Of a stretch of DNA of 64,000 nt, positions 1 through 9,195 are shown piece after piece. Source of the DNA: Pantoea ananatis LMG 2665 (GTDB taxonomy: Bacteria; Pseudomonadota; Gammaproteobacteria; Enterobacterales; Enterobacteriaceae); the NCBI RefSeq assembly GCF_000710035.2, contig NZ_JMJJ01000006.1:372001-436000 (forward strand), given 5' to 3'. The notes below the pieces were generated by a model. It saw only the letters and a program-made list of their open reading frames with translations. It was not told the DNA's origin and did no database searches. A program made the translations under genes and the position numbers. Positions within the stretch are counted from its first letter, which is position 1; each line of letters starts with the position of its first letter.

Positions 1-57
1 AACGTAGCGACTGCTTTTCGTATGGGCGGCGGTCTGACATTTTGGGCAATGCATCAT
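1..57 (-). CDS. ogr: Late gene transcriptional activator Ogr/Delta (N-terminus, cut by window edge)
   Basis: Only the first 19 residues are in the window, starting MMHCPKCQTAAHTKSSRYV. The CPKCQ zinc-binding pair, followed by an A-H-x-x-S-S-R-Y motif, is the signature of the Ogr/Delta/186-B family. These are small zinc proteins that recruit RNA polymerase to phage late promoters. A Shine-Dalgarno AGGAG ends seven bases before the first ATG at 57. The gene follows D, as in P2. A good promoter (108-113 and 85-90) and two putative CI operators lie just upstream, as expected for the 186 pB promoter that CI represses. Confidence 0.85.
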   Translation of the reverse strand, partial: MMHCPKCQTAAHTKSSRYV

Positions 58-84
58 GGTGGTTCTCCTCTCTGGCATACGACA

Positions 85-113
85 ACATTAGCCAAAGGCT
101 AAACAAAAAGCAA
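85..113 (-). promoter_or_regulatory. Putative promoter of ogr (pB-like)
   Basis: Read on the minus strand there is a -35 hexamer TTGCTT (108-113), a 17-base spacer and a -10 hexamer TAATGT (85-90). This puts the start site about 20 bases before the ogr start codon. The perfect dyad TTAGCC-AAA-GGCTAA (88-102) covers the spacer and part of the -10, so a bound repressor would block polymerase. In phage 186 the equivalent promoter pB is repressed by CI. No transcript start is known here; the call is from sequence only. Confidence 0.5.
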
Positions 114-134
114 CTTAAATTAGACTTAATCTAA
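88..134. promoter_or_regulatory. Paired putative CI operators upstream of ogr
   Basis: Two 15-bp dyads of form TTAG-N7-CTAA are centred 32 bp apart: TTAGCCAAAGGCTAA at 88-102 and TTAGACTTAATCTAA at 120-134. The second overlaps the stop codon of D. The second is matched at 14 of 15 bases by TTAGACTAAATCTAA at 18034-18048 upstream of cI, and the half-site AAAGGCTAA recurs there at the same 32-bp centre spacing. Three-turn spacing suits cooperative binding on one face of the helix. Binding by the local CI is inference. Confidence 0.55.
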
Positions 135-1288
135 CCAGCCTGTTTTTCCACTAAGACGTAATCCACGTTTTCAACCATCAGCTCCAGGTTCAACAAGGTG
201 GTAAATCCACTTTTATCGATGGTATGCACGATATTGGTAATCAGCCATTTTTGATTATCGATGACCGATTTAAAGCCCTGGGCTTTGACCGGCGTTTCAG
301 GAATCAGCTTTGCAGCGCCCAGTGCCAGTAGGATCTTCAACGTAGCCCGGTTGCGTTGCAGATCCTGCCACTTCGCTTTAGCCGCCTCCTCTGCTTCCTC
401 CTGGCTACTGAAATGCGTATTCAGTACGAACAGCTTCTTATTGCTGCCAAAAACATAGGTTTTTCCCGGGTCTTGTTGCCCGATTGTGGGGATATTTTTG
501 GCCGCCGGATGGACAGGGTTCACCGCCGGTGTTGCTGGCGGTATCGTGTTGACGGTTATCCCTTTCTGCTGCGCCTTTTTCTGATCGTACCATTTTGCTT
601 CAACGCCACTGTAATCGTCGCGCTTAAACAATTTGTACTCATACTTATCGCCATCCTGTCGGTTCAGATTCAGGAGTGGAATCGGCTTTCCGCTCACGGT
701 CACGCCCTGCCCGGGGGGAAAGAACAGTAGCGTCTTATCTTTTATTGCCGCCACCGCGCCAACCAGCATAGCCAGCCGGGTAATGAACGTGCCGTCCGTT
801 TCCTGCGTCTGATCGATATGCTTAATCTTTTTTTTGGCTATCTCCGGCCGCACGTCGGAGGTAAGTCCGTTACGTTTCGCGATTTTGTCCACAACCTCGC
901 CAACCGTCATGTCTGGATATGAATCAGTGATTTTAACATCGAGCGAACCGCTAAAATCGGCGCTTCGGGCGACAACCGTTATCGTGTCCGGCGCGCCCTG
1001 GTAGGTGACCTGATCAATGATGTAGGAGCCCTTATCTGTAAGCGGCTGCCCCTTCCAGCCTATCTCTAAGACCACTTTCGCGCCAAAGGGCGGCATGACC
1101 AACTGGCCGTCACTGTCGTCGAGCACCAGGTCTAGCTGATCGACCTCCAGGCCGCGGTTGTCAGTCAACTTCAGAGAAATCAGCCGTGGGCGAATATCTT
1201 CCGTTTTATCCTTCGTCTCAATTTTGATAGTAAAGTCCGGCGTAGGCGCAACGCGCAGGGGCACCGGAATCGGGACGATATCGCTCAT
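131..1288 (-). CDS. D: Phage late control protein D (tail baseplate hub, gpD)
   Basis: A P2 gpD homologue of 385 residues and normal family length. gpD is the baseplate hub protein at the tube end, equivalent to T4 gp27, and works with the spike protein V. The N-terminus (VPIPVPLRVAPTPDFTIKIE) and the central WKGQPLTDKGSYIIDQVTYQG stretch are typical of the family. I start it at 1288 because GGAGG lies nine bases upstream; a longer reading from 1303 would begin inside gene U. It follows U with no gap and is the last gene of the F-E-T-U-D tail operon before ogr. Confidence 0.92.
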   Translation of the reverse strand: MSDIVPIPVPLRVAPTPDFTIKIETKDKTEDIRPRLISLKLTDNRGLEVDQLDLVLDDSDGQLVMPPFGAKVVLEIGWKGQPLTDKGSYIIDQVTYQGAPDTITVVARSADFSGSLDVKITDSYPDMTVGEVVDKIAKRNGLTSDVRPEIAKKKIKHIDQTQETDGTFITRLAMLVGAVAAIKDKTLLFFPPGQGVTVSGKPIPLLNLNRQDGDKYEYKLFKRDDYSGVEAKWYDQKKAQQKGITVNTIPPATPAVNPVHPAAKNIPTIGQQDPGKTYVFGSNKKLFVLNTHFSSQEEAEEAAKAKWQDLQRNRATLKILLALGAAKLIPETPVKAQGFKSVIDNQKWLITNIVHTIDKSGFTTLLNLELMVENVDYVLVEKQAG

Positions 1289-1289
1289 C

Positions 1290-1793
1290 TCAGCGCCCTC
1301 CATTCAGCGCAGAGGTGGCGCTTTTGATAACAGAGCCGACCCGTTGCGCTGCGTCGCTGGCCCGGTTTTGCAGTTCTTCCGCCTGCCTTTTTAAGTCCCC
1401 GAACATACTGGTTAGTGAATCGTCTACCCGCAGCAGGTTGAGGGTAAAGCCTATCTTGCGCGCGCTGCCGTCGCTGTAGAACTCCGTATGCGTGGCCGAG
1501 AAATCCGTCACAACAAACATGCCGTAAATAATGCCATTGCCGCCAATCAGCGGCCACGCCAGCCCTTCATCGGCCATAGTCTTCAGCGCCAGCAGCGTGA
1601 CATTGCCGCCGGTGATTTCAGGCCGGAGTTCGCCAGACAGCTTGATTTTATCGTCGCCGCCGCCCAAAAACTGGGTCGACTCACGGCGCCCCACGCGGCT
1701 GTTTTTCGCCCAGCGATAGGTAATGTCATGCTGCAAATTGTCGAAGGGAAGGGTTTGCCGTACAAACGGCATCATGCCTAATATCATCATCAT
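1290..1793 (-). CDS. U: Phage tail protein U (gpU)
   Basis: A P2 gpU homologue of 167 residues. It begins with a run of methionines (MMMILGMMPF) as P2 U does. It carries the family stretch STQFLGGGDDKIKLSGEL and GNGIIYGMFVVTDFSATHTEF, close to the P2 protein. gpU is a small tail protein thought to join the baseplate or tube end during assembly. It sits between the tape measure T and D in the P2 order, and its stop codon almost touches the start of D, consistent with translational coupling. Confidence 0.92.
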   Translation of the reverse strand: MMMILGMMPFVRQTLPFDNLQHDITYRWAKNSRVGRRESTQFLGGGDDKIKLSGELRPEITGGNVTLLALKTMADEGLAWPLIGGNGIIYGMFVVTDFSATHTEFYSDGSARKIGFTLNLLRVDDSLTSMFGDLKRQAEELQNRASDAAQRVGSVIKSATSALNGGR

Positions 1794-1799
1794 GGTTAA

Positions 1800-3866
1800 T
1801 TAATCCAGACTAAACATGGAGTTATAGCTATGGTCAGACGTGGACCACGGCGAAACCGTGGAAGCCTGCGCGACGGCCTGTCCAATCGCCTGAGGCTCAC
1901 TTGTTGTAAAGATATTGTTGGTGACCGTGTGCTGACGGTTATCCACGTTTGAATTGTTAACCGAGGGCAAAGGCTGATTGAGCGTGCTGTTCAGGCTGGC
2001 ACGCGATGCAGCCGGACGGGCATCCGCGTTATCCTCATCCTCTTCATCCTGCTCACGCATTTTGGGCGGAGGCAGCTTGTCTTTCACCTTGTCAGATTTC
2101 TCATCGATGATGCCAAGCTTGCCCAGCACCCAGTCAATGCCGCCCCGAAGCTGATTCAGGGCTTCACCGGGTAATTTGAGTGCCGTCGCCAGCATATTGC
2201 CGAAGCGCTGTCCCATCTCACCTGCCGAGGCCAGTTCCTGCTGAGAAAACTTCACGGGTTCCAGCAGCTTTGAGAACCAGGCCCCCAGCTCGGACACTTT
2301 ATTACTGAACCACTCAAATACCGGCTTCAGCGGCGCGAACGCGTCGCTTATCGGCCCCATCGCTGCACTAAAGCCCTGAGCGATGCCGCTGATAAAGGCG
2401 CTGATGGGTTCCCAGTACTGATAAACCAGCATGGCCCCCGCCGCGATAGCGGCACCAAGCACCACCACCGGCAGCGTGATCGCTCCCAGCGTGGCCGTAA
2501 TGGCGCCGCCGATGATGGCAAATGCACCGCCCAGCAGCTCCACGCCCGCCATGATGGTGCTCAGCCCGCTAATGACCGGCCAGGCAATGTTCCCGACGCT
2601 GGCCAGGGAATCCACCAAGGTCAGCCCACCGGCCGCCAGCGTCAGCAGGCTGTCAGAAAGTTGAGGATTGAGATTCATGACGCCGGTCAGAACAGACTGA
2701 ACGGATAAGCCGTCCTGACTGATAGCTTGCAAGTTAGTATCCACAGAGGCATCTGCTGCAGGCGGCTGGGCAGCGGGCGCCTGAGACAGCTGATCCAGCC
2801 GGCCACTGGCCGCGCCCTTCATCAATGCTGCGGCAGGTGTGGCGCCCTGTTCACCAAATATTGCCTGCAGATAAGTGGCCTGCTGGGCAGCGTCGAGCTT
2901 GTTTTTCTCAAACGCCGCCTGCACCTGGCTGAGCACCGCGAAAATGGGCTGACTGTTGCCCTGGTCGTCAGCGGTTTGCACATTCAACGCTTTAAGCGCG
3001 CTATCTGCGCTGGCATCAGGCGCCTGAACGTGCGTTAACATCGCACTGGCGCCTGCGCCTGCCTGGCTGCCCGTTATACCGTTTTCCGCCAGCACGCCCA
3101 TCATGGCTGAGGTCTGGCCAACACTCAGTCCCGCCTGTTTTGCCACCGGGCCGACACTGGCCATCGCCTTATTGAGTTCTGTGATATCGCCCGCGCCCTG
3201 CCCGCCAACGCGTCCCTTGCCGTCTTTCGCGTCGCCGGGTGACAGGTAATCGATAACTTTGCGGCCCTTCTCGACAAAGTCTTTGGCTTTCGAACTGGCG
3301 CTTTGTACGTTATCTGCCAGCGCCATGCCCGCACGGTAACGTTCACGGGTGCGGTTGAGCTTGTCCTGACGCTGATTTAGCAGATTCATGGACTCACCCT
3401 GCGCATTAAGGGTGGATGTCGTGCGCTCTGTTTGTTGATTTAGCTTCTGGCGCTCGCTGCTCAACCGGCGCGTGGAAATTCCCGCCTCGTTCAGGGACTG
3501 GCGCTGATCCTGCACTGACTGACGCAGTTGAAGGTTTTTTTGCTGCAGCGCGTTAGCCGACTGACGCAGCTTATCCAGCGCCTGGGTTTGTTCCGCGGTA
3601 GGGTTTTGGGTGTTTTTAAGTTGAATGGCAAGTGCCGCTGCTTCTGCCCGGGTATTTTTAAGATTTTGTTGGGTCAGCGTCAGTTCTTTGCGGGTTTCAC
3701 GGAACCCTTCAATCTGCGCGGATTTGGCATTGAGCTCGTCCAGGCGATCCTGCGTTTCCTGGATATCCGCAGACAGCTTTTCGGTTTCTTTACGTACGGC
3801 ATTAAACGGGCGCGTAGCCCGATCAACCGCTTCCAGCAGCACTTGCAGCTTGAGCGTGTTACTCAT
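1800..3866 (-). CDS. T: Phage tail tape measure protein T (gpT)
   Basis: A tape measure protein of 688 residues. Residues about 1-190 are rich in Q, E, K, R and L with heptad-like spacing, giving a long coiled coil. Glycine and alanine-rich hydrophobic segments lie near 405-480. The C-terminus is a polar tail. Known: tape measure length sets tail length, and P2 gpT is about 815 residues, so the particle tail here may be somewhat shorter. The start overlaps the end of the frameshift product E', as in P2, where both are coupled. It precedes U. Confidence 0.9.
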   Translation of the reverse strand: MSNTLKLQVLLEAVDRATRPFNAVRKETEKLSADIQETQDRLDELNAKSAQIEGFRETRKELTLTQQNLKNTRAEAAALAIQLKNTQNPTAEQTQALDKLRQSANALQQKNLQLRQSVQDQRQSLNEAGISTRRLSSERQKLNQQTERTTSTLNAQGESMNLLNQRQDKLNRTRERYRAGMALADNVQSASSKAKDFVEKGRKVIDYLSPGDAKDGKGRVGGQGAGDITELNKAMASVGPVAKQAGLSVGQTSAMMGVLAENGITGSQAGAGASAMLTHVQAPDASADSALKALNVQTADDQGNSQPIFAVLSQVQAAFEKNKLDAAQQATYLQAIFGEQGATPAAALMKGAASGRLDQLSQAPAAQPPAADASVDTNLQAISQDGLSVQSVLTGVMNLNPQLSDSLLTLAAGGLTLVDSLASVGNIAWPVISGLSTIMAGVELLGGAFAIIGGAITATLGAITLPVVVLGAAIAAGAMLVYQYWEPISAFISGIAQGFSAAMGPISDAFAPLKPVFEWFSNKVSELGAWFSKLLEPVKFSQQELASAGEMGQRFGNMLATALKLPGEALNQLRGGIDWVLGKLGIIDEKSDKVKDKLPPPKMREQDEEDEDNADARPAASRASLNSTLNQPLPSVNNSNVDNRQHTVTNNIFTTSEPQAIGQAVAQASTVSPWSTSDHSYNSMFSLD

Positions 3867-4310
3867 CTGAGGTTACTCCACTGCGGATCATCACTCTATG
3901 CCGCCAGTCGAGTAACTCTTCCAGCGACATGGGATACATTTCTGAGGGTGGCCAGTGAAAAACGCTGGCAATATCGGCCATCAGGTCATTGACCGTCAGA
4001 TCGCGGGGCCAGCTTACGCGGCCGATTTCGCTGACAAAAAACCAATCACCTTGCCGCCCAGGGCAATCAGGTCAACCGGGTCCAGTGCGTTGCACTCTGC
4101 TTTGGTCAGCGATGGCATGGTGATGCGGGGCAGCACCATCAACAGGGCATCCACATCGGACGAGGCCAGATCAGCCAGCCGCACACCGCGCAGCGCGCCG
4201 GCGGTCGGTTTCACCAGCTCAACCTGAGCGATCACCACATCGCCACGTGAAATCGGGCTTTCCAGCACCACCAGGTTTTCTTTCAGTTCTGGCTTATCAA
4301 GCTGTTCCAT
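3859..4310 (-). CDS. E': Frameshift product gpE+E' (-1 programmed frameshift)
   Basis: At TTTTTTG on the minus strand (4035-4041) a -1 slip leaves the E frame just before its stop and continues for about 59 codons. The extension contains the typical E' ending with HWPPSEM, then MSLEELLDWRHR, and ends with SDE at 3859. Its stop codon TAA overlaps the first codons of T. This is the P2 arrangement, in which E and E+E' are tape measure chaperones made in a set ratio. The shift site and extension are read directly; the efficiency is unknown. Confidence 0.88.
4014..4310 (-). CDS. E: Phage tail protein E (gpE, tail assembly chaperone)
   Basis: A homologue of P2 gpE (98 residues, starting MEQLDKPELKENLVVLESPI). 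It lies between FII and T, where tailed phages place the paired chaperones that coat the tape measure. The last codons contain the slippery heptamer TTTTTTG (minus strand of 4035-4041), so a fraction of ribosomes should shift back one base and make the longer E+E' protein. The start has a GGAGAAAAA Shine-Dalgarno just upstream. Confidence 0.9.
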   Translation of the reverse strand: MEQLDKPELKENLVVLESPISRGDVVIAQVELVKPTAGALRGVRLADLASSDVDALLMVLPRITMPSLTKAECNALDPVDLIALGGKVIGFLSAKSAA

Positions 4311-4364
4311 TTTTTCTCCATCCCAATCAAGAGGGGCCAGCGCAGGACGCGCCGGCCGTTGTTA

Positions 4365-4877
4365 TTACACCAGGCCGAGGTTTTTACGGCGCTGTTCCAG
4401 ACGATCGACGCCGTTGACCTTCTCCACCATGTTGACGGTGTCGATTTCAATCAGCTCTTTGCCATTCCAGGTCAGTTTGAAATAGGTGTTTTTACTGGTG
4501 ATTTTGGTTTCGGTGTTTTCGCCCTGTTTGGCTTCACCGAAGTCAAAGGACTGGTGCTTACCGCGTACTTCGATTTCCACGGCGATTTCTTCGCCGGTGT
4601 CATCACGCTGATAAGAACCGGTGAAACGCAGCGGTACGTTCGCCATCGCGCCCCACTGGCTTAATACCAGCTCATCCATACCGCCCAGCGTCCACTCCAT
4701 ATCGAGTGCCGCATCGTCCAGGCCGTTATCAATGAATGCCGCACCGTTCATACCGCCGGCGCGGTAGGTATCCAGCTTGCGTGACAGCTTCGGCAGCGTA
4801 ACTGCGGTGACGATGCCCTGATAGCTGTTTGAATCGTTGAAGAGGTTCAACCCCTTGAGTTTACGTGGCAGTGCCAT
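4365..4877 (-). CDS. FII: Phage major tail tube protein FII
   Basis: A homologue of P2 gpFII, 170 residues, starting MALPRKLKGLNLFNDSNSYQG. The family stretch TLPKLSRKLDTYRAGGMNG follows and the C-terminus is rich in charged residues. It forms the inner tube of the contractile tail. It follows the sheath gene FI by twelve bases, and a GGAGC Shine-Dalgarno precedes it. Its intact state matters because a tailocin needs tube and sheath together. Confidence 0.93.
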   Translation of the reverse strand: MALPRKLKGLNLFNDSNSYQGIVTAVTLPKLSRKLDTYRAGGMNGAAFIDNGLDDAALDMEWTLGGMDELVLSQWGAMANVPLRFTGSYQRDDTGEEIAVEIEVRGKHQSFDFGEAKQGENTETKITSKNTYFKLTWNGKELIEIDTVNMVEKVNGVDRLEQRRKNLGLV

Positions 4878-4889
4878 TTATCCGGCTCC

Positions 4890-6059
4890 TTAGCTGTTTA
4901 CGGATGCGGCGAAGTTCGCCAGATAGGTATCGGTGATGCGCTGACGCAGGGTCAGATCTTCCAGCGGCGGCACCGGCGTGTAGTCGTAATCGATAAACAG
5001 TTTGCCCGCCTTCAGGCTCTCTTTATCGTTGGCGCTTTCGTCGTACCAGCAGTTGGCGCCCAGCAGATAACCGGCGCTGACCAGCTCACGGAACTTGGCA
5101 TTGATACCGGCGATGATTTCGCGTACCAGTACTGGCGTCAGCGGTTTGTCGTTGGCCCACATGTGCGCTTCCGCCATGGTATCGGCCAGCACCTGTGCTG
5201 AACGGGTGTAGTTTTCAAAGGCAAAAAGTGGATCGTCACTGCAGGTGCGGTTGCCCCAGAAACGGAAACCGTCCTTGCGAATCAGCGTGGTCACACACTT
5301 TTCGTTCAGCAGATCGGCATCGGTGCCGGTCTGTTGCAGATCCCAGAAAACATCTGCAGAGATACCCGTCACGCCATTGACGCCCACGTTAGACAGGGTT
5401 TTATGCCAGCCGGTGTCGTTGTCAATTTTGGCGCGCAGGCCCAGCGCACGTGCGGTGGCATAAGCCATTTCAGATTTATTGGTTGCCGTGTTCCAGGCAA
5501 TAAAATCTGGCCAGATCACCATCAGCTCGCGCTGGCTGAAGTTTTCGCGGTACTTCATGGCGTCAGAGATGGTTTTGCTGTTCCAGGCGGACACGTAGGC
5601 AAAGCCACGCAGCTGCTGGGCAATGCTGGCCAGCGCTGTCGCCACTTCCAGCGAATCCAGACCCGGCACGCCAAGAATGCGCGGTTTAACACCCAGCTGC
5701 GTTTGCGCGCTGAGCAGCGCCTTCATGCCGGTGTATTTACCGTTCGCATCCGTCGAGCCAATCAGGTTAGAGGTGGTTTCAGCCTGGCTCGCGCCTTCTG
5801 CAACGCGAACCACGACGGTTACCGGCTTCGCCTGGTCAGCAATCGCCTGCAGCGCGGCCGCTAAGGTGCCTTTGGTACCGGCTTTACCGATAGCTGCCTG
5901 CACGTTGGTCAGCAGAACAGGTGTGTTAAGAGGAAATGCCGTTGCATCAGCATCTTCTGCGGTGCAGATCATGCCAACAATGGCGGTTGAAACTGTTGAA
6001 ATGGTGCGTGTACCGTCATTGACTTCGACGACGCGGACACCGTGATGAAAATCAGACAT
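4890..6059 (-). CDS. FI: Phage tail sheath protein FI
   Basis: A contractile tail sheath protein of 389 residues, homologous to P2 gpFI. It begins [20 protein letters not shown] and includes the conserved RREG-like [16 protein letters not shown] region and the C-terminal [19 protein letters not shown] that locks sheath subunits together. I start it at 6059 because GGAG lies eight bases upstream; an in-frame ATG at 6068 has none. It is the first gene of the FI-FII-E-T-U-D operon, with a candidate late promoter site at 6127-6148. Confidence 0.93.
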   Translation of the reverse strand: MSDFHHGVRVVEVNDGTRTISTVSTAIVGMICTAEDADATAFPLNTPVLLTNVQAAIGKAGTKGTLAAALQAIADQAKPVTVVVRVAEGASQAETTSNLIGSTDANGKYTGMKALLSAQTQLGVKPRILGVPGLDSLEVATALASIAQQLRGFAYVSAWNSKTISDAMKYRENFSQRELMVIWPDFIAWNTATNKSEMAYATARALGLRAKIDNDTGWHKTLSNVGVNGVTGISADVFWDLQQTGTDADLLNEKCVTTLIRKDGFRFWGNRTCSDDPLFAFENYTRSAQVLADTMAEAHMWANDKPLTPVLVREIIAGINAKFRELVSAGYLLGANCWYDESANDKESLKAGKLFIDYDYTPVPPLEDLTLRQRITDTYLANFAASVNS

Positions 6060-6126
6060 CTGTAGCACTCCGTGTTGTGGGTGTGCTCAGAGTGTCAGGT
6101 CAATGAAAAGGATGCATGCGATTGCG

Positions 6127-6148
6127 GTTTGCTGGCGCGTGGCTAAAC
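6127..6148 (-). promoter_or_regulatory. Putative late promoter activator site upstream of FI (P_F)
   Basis: A dyad GTTT-N14-AAAC lies about 78 bases before the FI start codon. Read on the minus strand it begins CTGTTTAGCCA, and the same 11 bases and the same N14 spacing recur upstream of V at 11610-11631. P2-type late promoters carry an activator dyad centred near -55 that Ogr/Delta binds. The match between the two operon starts supports this role; the exact promoter was not resolved. Confidence 0.5.
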
Positions 6149-6160
6149 AGCAGCGTTTAT

Positions 6161-6394
6161 TTATAAGGTGACGGGACGGTCAAAAGCCCTCCTCCAGAGC
6201 CGAATCTCAACGTTTTGACGCAATCCCTCTAACCAGAATGGATCCTGTTTCAGTAGGGCTTCAACGGCTTCTTTAGAAGCAGCTTCCACAATCCATAAAG
6301 CGTCATCCGGATGGGCCGTGGCATGCTCTCTGAGCGAGACTGCAATCAGTACGCTCGATCTCACGCTCTCAAGCCACTGCAGGTAAGCTTCCAT
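6161..6394 (-). pseudogene. 5'-truncated YciI-like gene in the phage cargo (moron) slot
   Basis: The 77 residues match the later part of YciI-like small proteins (ferredoxin-like fold): DALWIVEAASKEAVEALL, then the DPFWLEGLRQ and LWRRAF motifs. The usual first strand of about 25 residues before AHLQWLE is missing, and reading further upstream in frame gives no family-like sequence. The ATG at 6394 lacks a Shine-Dalgarno. It sits between G and FI, where P2 carries the cargo gene Z/fun. I read it as a broken cargo gene; a short functional variant cannot be ruled out. Confidence 0.5.
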
Positions 6395-6751
6395 ATAATT
6401 TTTTGTATGCCAGCGCGATCTGCACGATAATATAACCTTAAGTTACAATACATCTTTTAATTAATATTTTTCGCTGCGATTTTGACATTACTGAAGAGTA
6501 TGAAGGCAAAAGAGAAGAAGTAATTGAAAGCGAACGCTCATTAATAAAATATAATACCAACCAATCAAAAAACACTAAAAATAAAAATAACACACCCTAC
6601 CATAAACCACATAAATCAATCAAAAGGCGATTAAATAAAATAAAATGAGCGCACTCAATGTATTTCTTTAATCATAAGCAATGGGTATTTTGAAGGATTG
6701 AAATGAGTGATTGAAATTTTAAGAAAATGGCAATCACTCACTGACTTTGTA
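6395..6751. other. AT-rich stretch in the Z/fun-type cargo slot, no intact gene
   Basis: The stretch is markedly AT-rich compared with the phage genes on both sides. On the plus strand an open frame without a start codon runs from about 6442 to 6648 and encodes an acidic then lysine-rich segment (DITEEYEGKREEVIESERS). It may be the remains of a former cargo gene. No known family is recognised. The right part holds a terminator-like hairpin (6704-6740). Confidence 0.45.
6704..6740 (-). terminator. Hairpin after the tail fibre operon
   Basis: A perfect 10-bp inverted repeat TGAGTGATTG / CAATCACTCA with a 17-base loop lies just past the stop codon of the tail fibre assembly gene. On the minus strand it is followed by TTTCAATCCTT, a weak U tract. 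It probably ends the V-to-G transcript. Confidence 0.45.
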
Positions 6752-7291
6752 TTAAGCAGGCACCTCTGGCCAGACAGGTCTAGTAGTATCAACACGATTG
6801 AGAGCCACCCTGTATTTTTTCCAGGTAAGCAAACGTGCTGCTTCTTCATCTGTAGCCATATTTAAATCTACTGCATCCTGTAATGGCGCTATTGCGGTCG
6901 CCGCGCGCGCAAGCTTCTGGGCAAGTTCAGCTTGCACTTGCCGTTGTTGCTCTTCTGGCGTATAAATTCTAGGGACAATATTGAAACCATCGAACTGCCA
7001 TTCCTGTCCAGATAGTGGAATGGTAAAATTTTCAGGGACTCGATCTAGCGGTATTTCAGCAATAAAGGCATCTACTGGCCATAACGCACTAATGTCATAA
7101 CTGGCCTGTGTAATAACACCTGAATCTATATAAACCACTTTCAGCATTTTTTCATTAAAAGTAGCCTGTAGTTTATACCAATCCATCCCATCAGGAGTAC
7201 TAATATATTGAGCATTAATGTATTTCGCTAATTCATCCGAAGACGTATCTTGCGCAGGTGTATAAATTTTGAATGGTCCGTATTTTTTCAT
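6752..7291 (-). CDS. G: Tail fibre assembly chaperone (gpG / Tfa family)
   Basis: A tail fibre assembly protein of 179 residues. The C-terminal region [18 protein letters not shown], then [25 protein letters not shown], is the Caudo_TAP/Tfa signature. It helps trimerise the fibre tip of gene H. Its start overlaps the stop of H by four bases (ATGA), so the two are coupled and exchanged together between phages. The gene is more AT-rich than the baseplate genes, in line with recent exchange of the fibre cassette. Confidence 0.88.
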   Translation of the reverse strand: MKKYGPFKIYTPAQDTSSDELAKYINAQYISTPDGMDWYKLQATFNEKMLKVVYIDSGVITQASYDISALWPVDAFIAEIPLDRVPENFTIPLSGQEWQFDGFNIVPRIYTPEEQQRQVQAELAQKLARAATAIAPLQDAVDLNMATDEEAARLLTWKKYRVALNRVDTTRPVWPEVPA

Positions 7292-9126
7292 GCGTATGCC
7301 ACCGTATACCAGTTGCCATTAACGTATTTTTGCATGTAGCGAAAATACATATATCCTAATTGACTACCTTCGTTACCATTACCACCAGTAATAACTGCTC
7401 CTCCGGGAGCTTCAGCCATCACTCCATCTGTGAGCAATTGGCCCCTACTGACTAACCTGATGTCTCGTACAAAGTTCTGGTCAACATAAGACCAAGTGGC
7501 GCGATTACTAATATTGTTATCACGACCAGATAATTGCGTATTAAGCCAGTCGCTCAGCCATCCTCCCCAGGCCGCTCCATTAATGTTGCCATTTGTATCA
7601 ATTACAGATCCGCCAACATACACAGCACCCGGCGAGTTAAAATTACCTGTGTGAGGATCAAACAACCATGCCTGTGAGAAGCCATTATCACCTATGACGT
7701 GAATACAACCATTAGCAAAATGGCCGTCACCCAACGTCAATGCACCAAAACTGACTGAAGTCCCATACCCTAACCCTTCAGTTTGTATGAGGCCTTTAAT
7801 GATGGGGGAATAGCAGCTATTACCTCTGGGCGCGGCATATCCAAATGGCTTAACGAATGGCGCTCTCGGATCTTTATATTGGTCAGCATAAGCACCGGAT
7901 GCAGGCCAGCTGGCATTCTGTGTAGCGTAATGTTCCGCACCATCAAGATACGCTACAGACCCGCCAGTTGCCGGAATGGCCCCCACCTGTGCTGGAGTCG
8001 GTGGATTTTTTTCATAAAACATGGCGCCTAGCGAATAGCTGTCAACCTGACCAACAAGTTTGTGGCTATCCCAACCCAGAATTATTTGGTTAGTTCCCTC
8101 AGAGGCCATTCCCTCACCGCCGCCCGCCTGAACCGCATTTATGTCTCTTGCCGTAGGTTTGTTGCCAGTATGGTAGAACTGATTCCATTTCTGCCATTGC
8201 TGGTCGTCACCATTCATTCCGCGAAAAGCAATACGGTTACCCGTTTGATATTCCACAGACAGCTGTACTTGGTAATCACCATTAAGCCCGGCATAGCTTA
8301 GTAATGAACCATCAAAGCCGGGTGAATTTTTTGCAGACGTATAAACGAAACTAACCGCATTTGCTGGTAAATCGTTGGCGTCCTTGTACTCGAACCCTTC
8401 AACACTACTGGCAGCAACCGTTTGAACTGCAACTGCGCCACCGTTGACCAAAACTCGTCCAGCAGTAACGTCGTTTTTTGATGTCTGCAAATCACTTAAG
8501 GCCGCACTACCTAATTCGAGGTTTTTTCGAGCCTGAATCACCAGCCCCGCATCTTTGATTTCTGCCAACGCTTTGGCCGTTTGCAAATACTGGCCGTGAG
8601 GATTCGCCGCATCGATATGCTTCTTCATCACATCGTCGGTGTGAGCTTTTACCTCGATGACTTTGTCATCCACATACTGGCGCGTGGCCAGCACGACAGA
8701 CGGGTCAATCTTTAACGTTACAGCACTGGTGCTGTTCACGATCAAAATCATACGTACAGTCTGAGTACGGCCGCTGCCTTCCTGTAGTTGCGGTTTATAG
8801 GTTTCCGCGCAGTTCGCAACGGCAATCAGCACGCCATCGGCGTCATACAGGCCAATCTCACGGATCCAGAAGCCGCCTTCGCCTTCAGGGATAATCTGTT
8901 CAGCGATAATCTGGCTGCTGTTCGCGGCATCCACCTTCAGCGAATTCAGCGCGGCACGGCGCTTTTCGCCCACCAGTTTGGTCTGCGCAGGATCGGGCGT
9001 AGGCAAAACACCGCCGCCGTCACCCACCGCCATCTGGGTAATCTGCAGTTGGGTTCCCAGGGCCGCGGCATTGGCCAGCTTTGCCGCGCCCTGATTGGTC
9101 AGTAGGGCAAAATATTTCGTTGTCAT
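7288..9126 (-). CDS. H: Tail fibre protein H
   Basis: A tail fibre of 612 residues. Residues about 1-160 form the conserved baseplate-attachment region ([37 protein letters not shown]). Pyocin-knob-like repeats follow (about 255-310, [17 protein letters not shown]), and the tip ends [22 protein letters not shown], with YVNGNWYTV typical of Tfa-dependent fibres. The fibre tip sets the target cell range. Base composition falls from GC-rich in the N-terminal part to AT-rich in the C-terminal two thirds, suggesting a recombined tip. Starts at ATG 9126. Confidence 0.9.
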   Translation of the reverse strand: MTTKYFALLTNQGAAKLANAAALGTQLQITQMAVGDGGGVLPTPDPAQTKLVGEKRRAALNSLKVDAANSSQIIAEQIIPEGEGGFWIREIGLYDADGVLIAVANCAETYKPQLQEGSGRTQTVRMILIVNSTSAVTLKIDPSVVLATRQYVDDKVIEVKAHTDDVMKKHIDAANPHGQYLQTAKALAEIKDAGLVIQARKNLELGSAALSDLQTSKNDVTAGRVLVNGGAVAVQTVAASSVEGFEYKDANDLPANAVSFVYTSAKNSPGFDGSLLSYAGLNGDYQVQLSVEYQTGNRIAFRGMNGDDQQWQKWNQFYHTGNKPTARDINAVQAGGGEGMASEGTNQIILGWDSHKLVGQVDSYSLGAMFYEKNPPTPAQVGAIPATGGSVAYLDGAEHYATQNASWPASGAYADQYKDPRAPFVKPFGYAAPRGNSCYSPIIKGLIQTEGLGYGTSVSFGALTLGDGHFANGCIHVIGDNGFSQAWLFDPHTGNFNSPGAVYVGGSVIDTNGNINGAAWGGWLSDWLNTQLSGRDNNISNRATWSYVDQNFVRDIRLVSRGQLLTDGVMAEAPGGAVITGGNGNEGSQLGYMYFRYMQKYVNGNWYTVAYA

Positions 9127-9195
9127 GCTCTCACTTCCGTCAGGTCATTAAGATGGATCGCTGCACGGTATAACTCGAACCGCCCGCGGTGTTAT

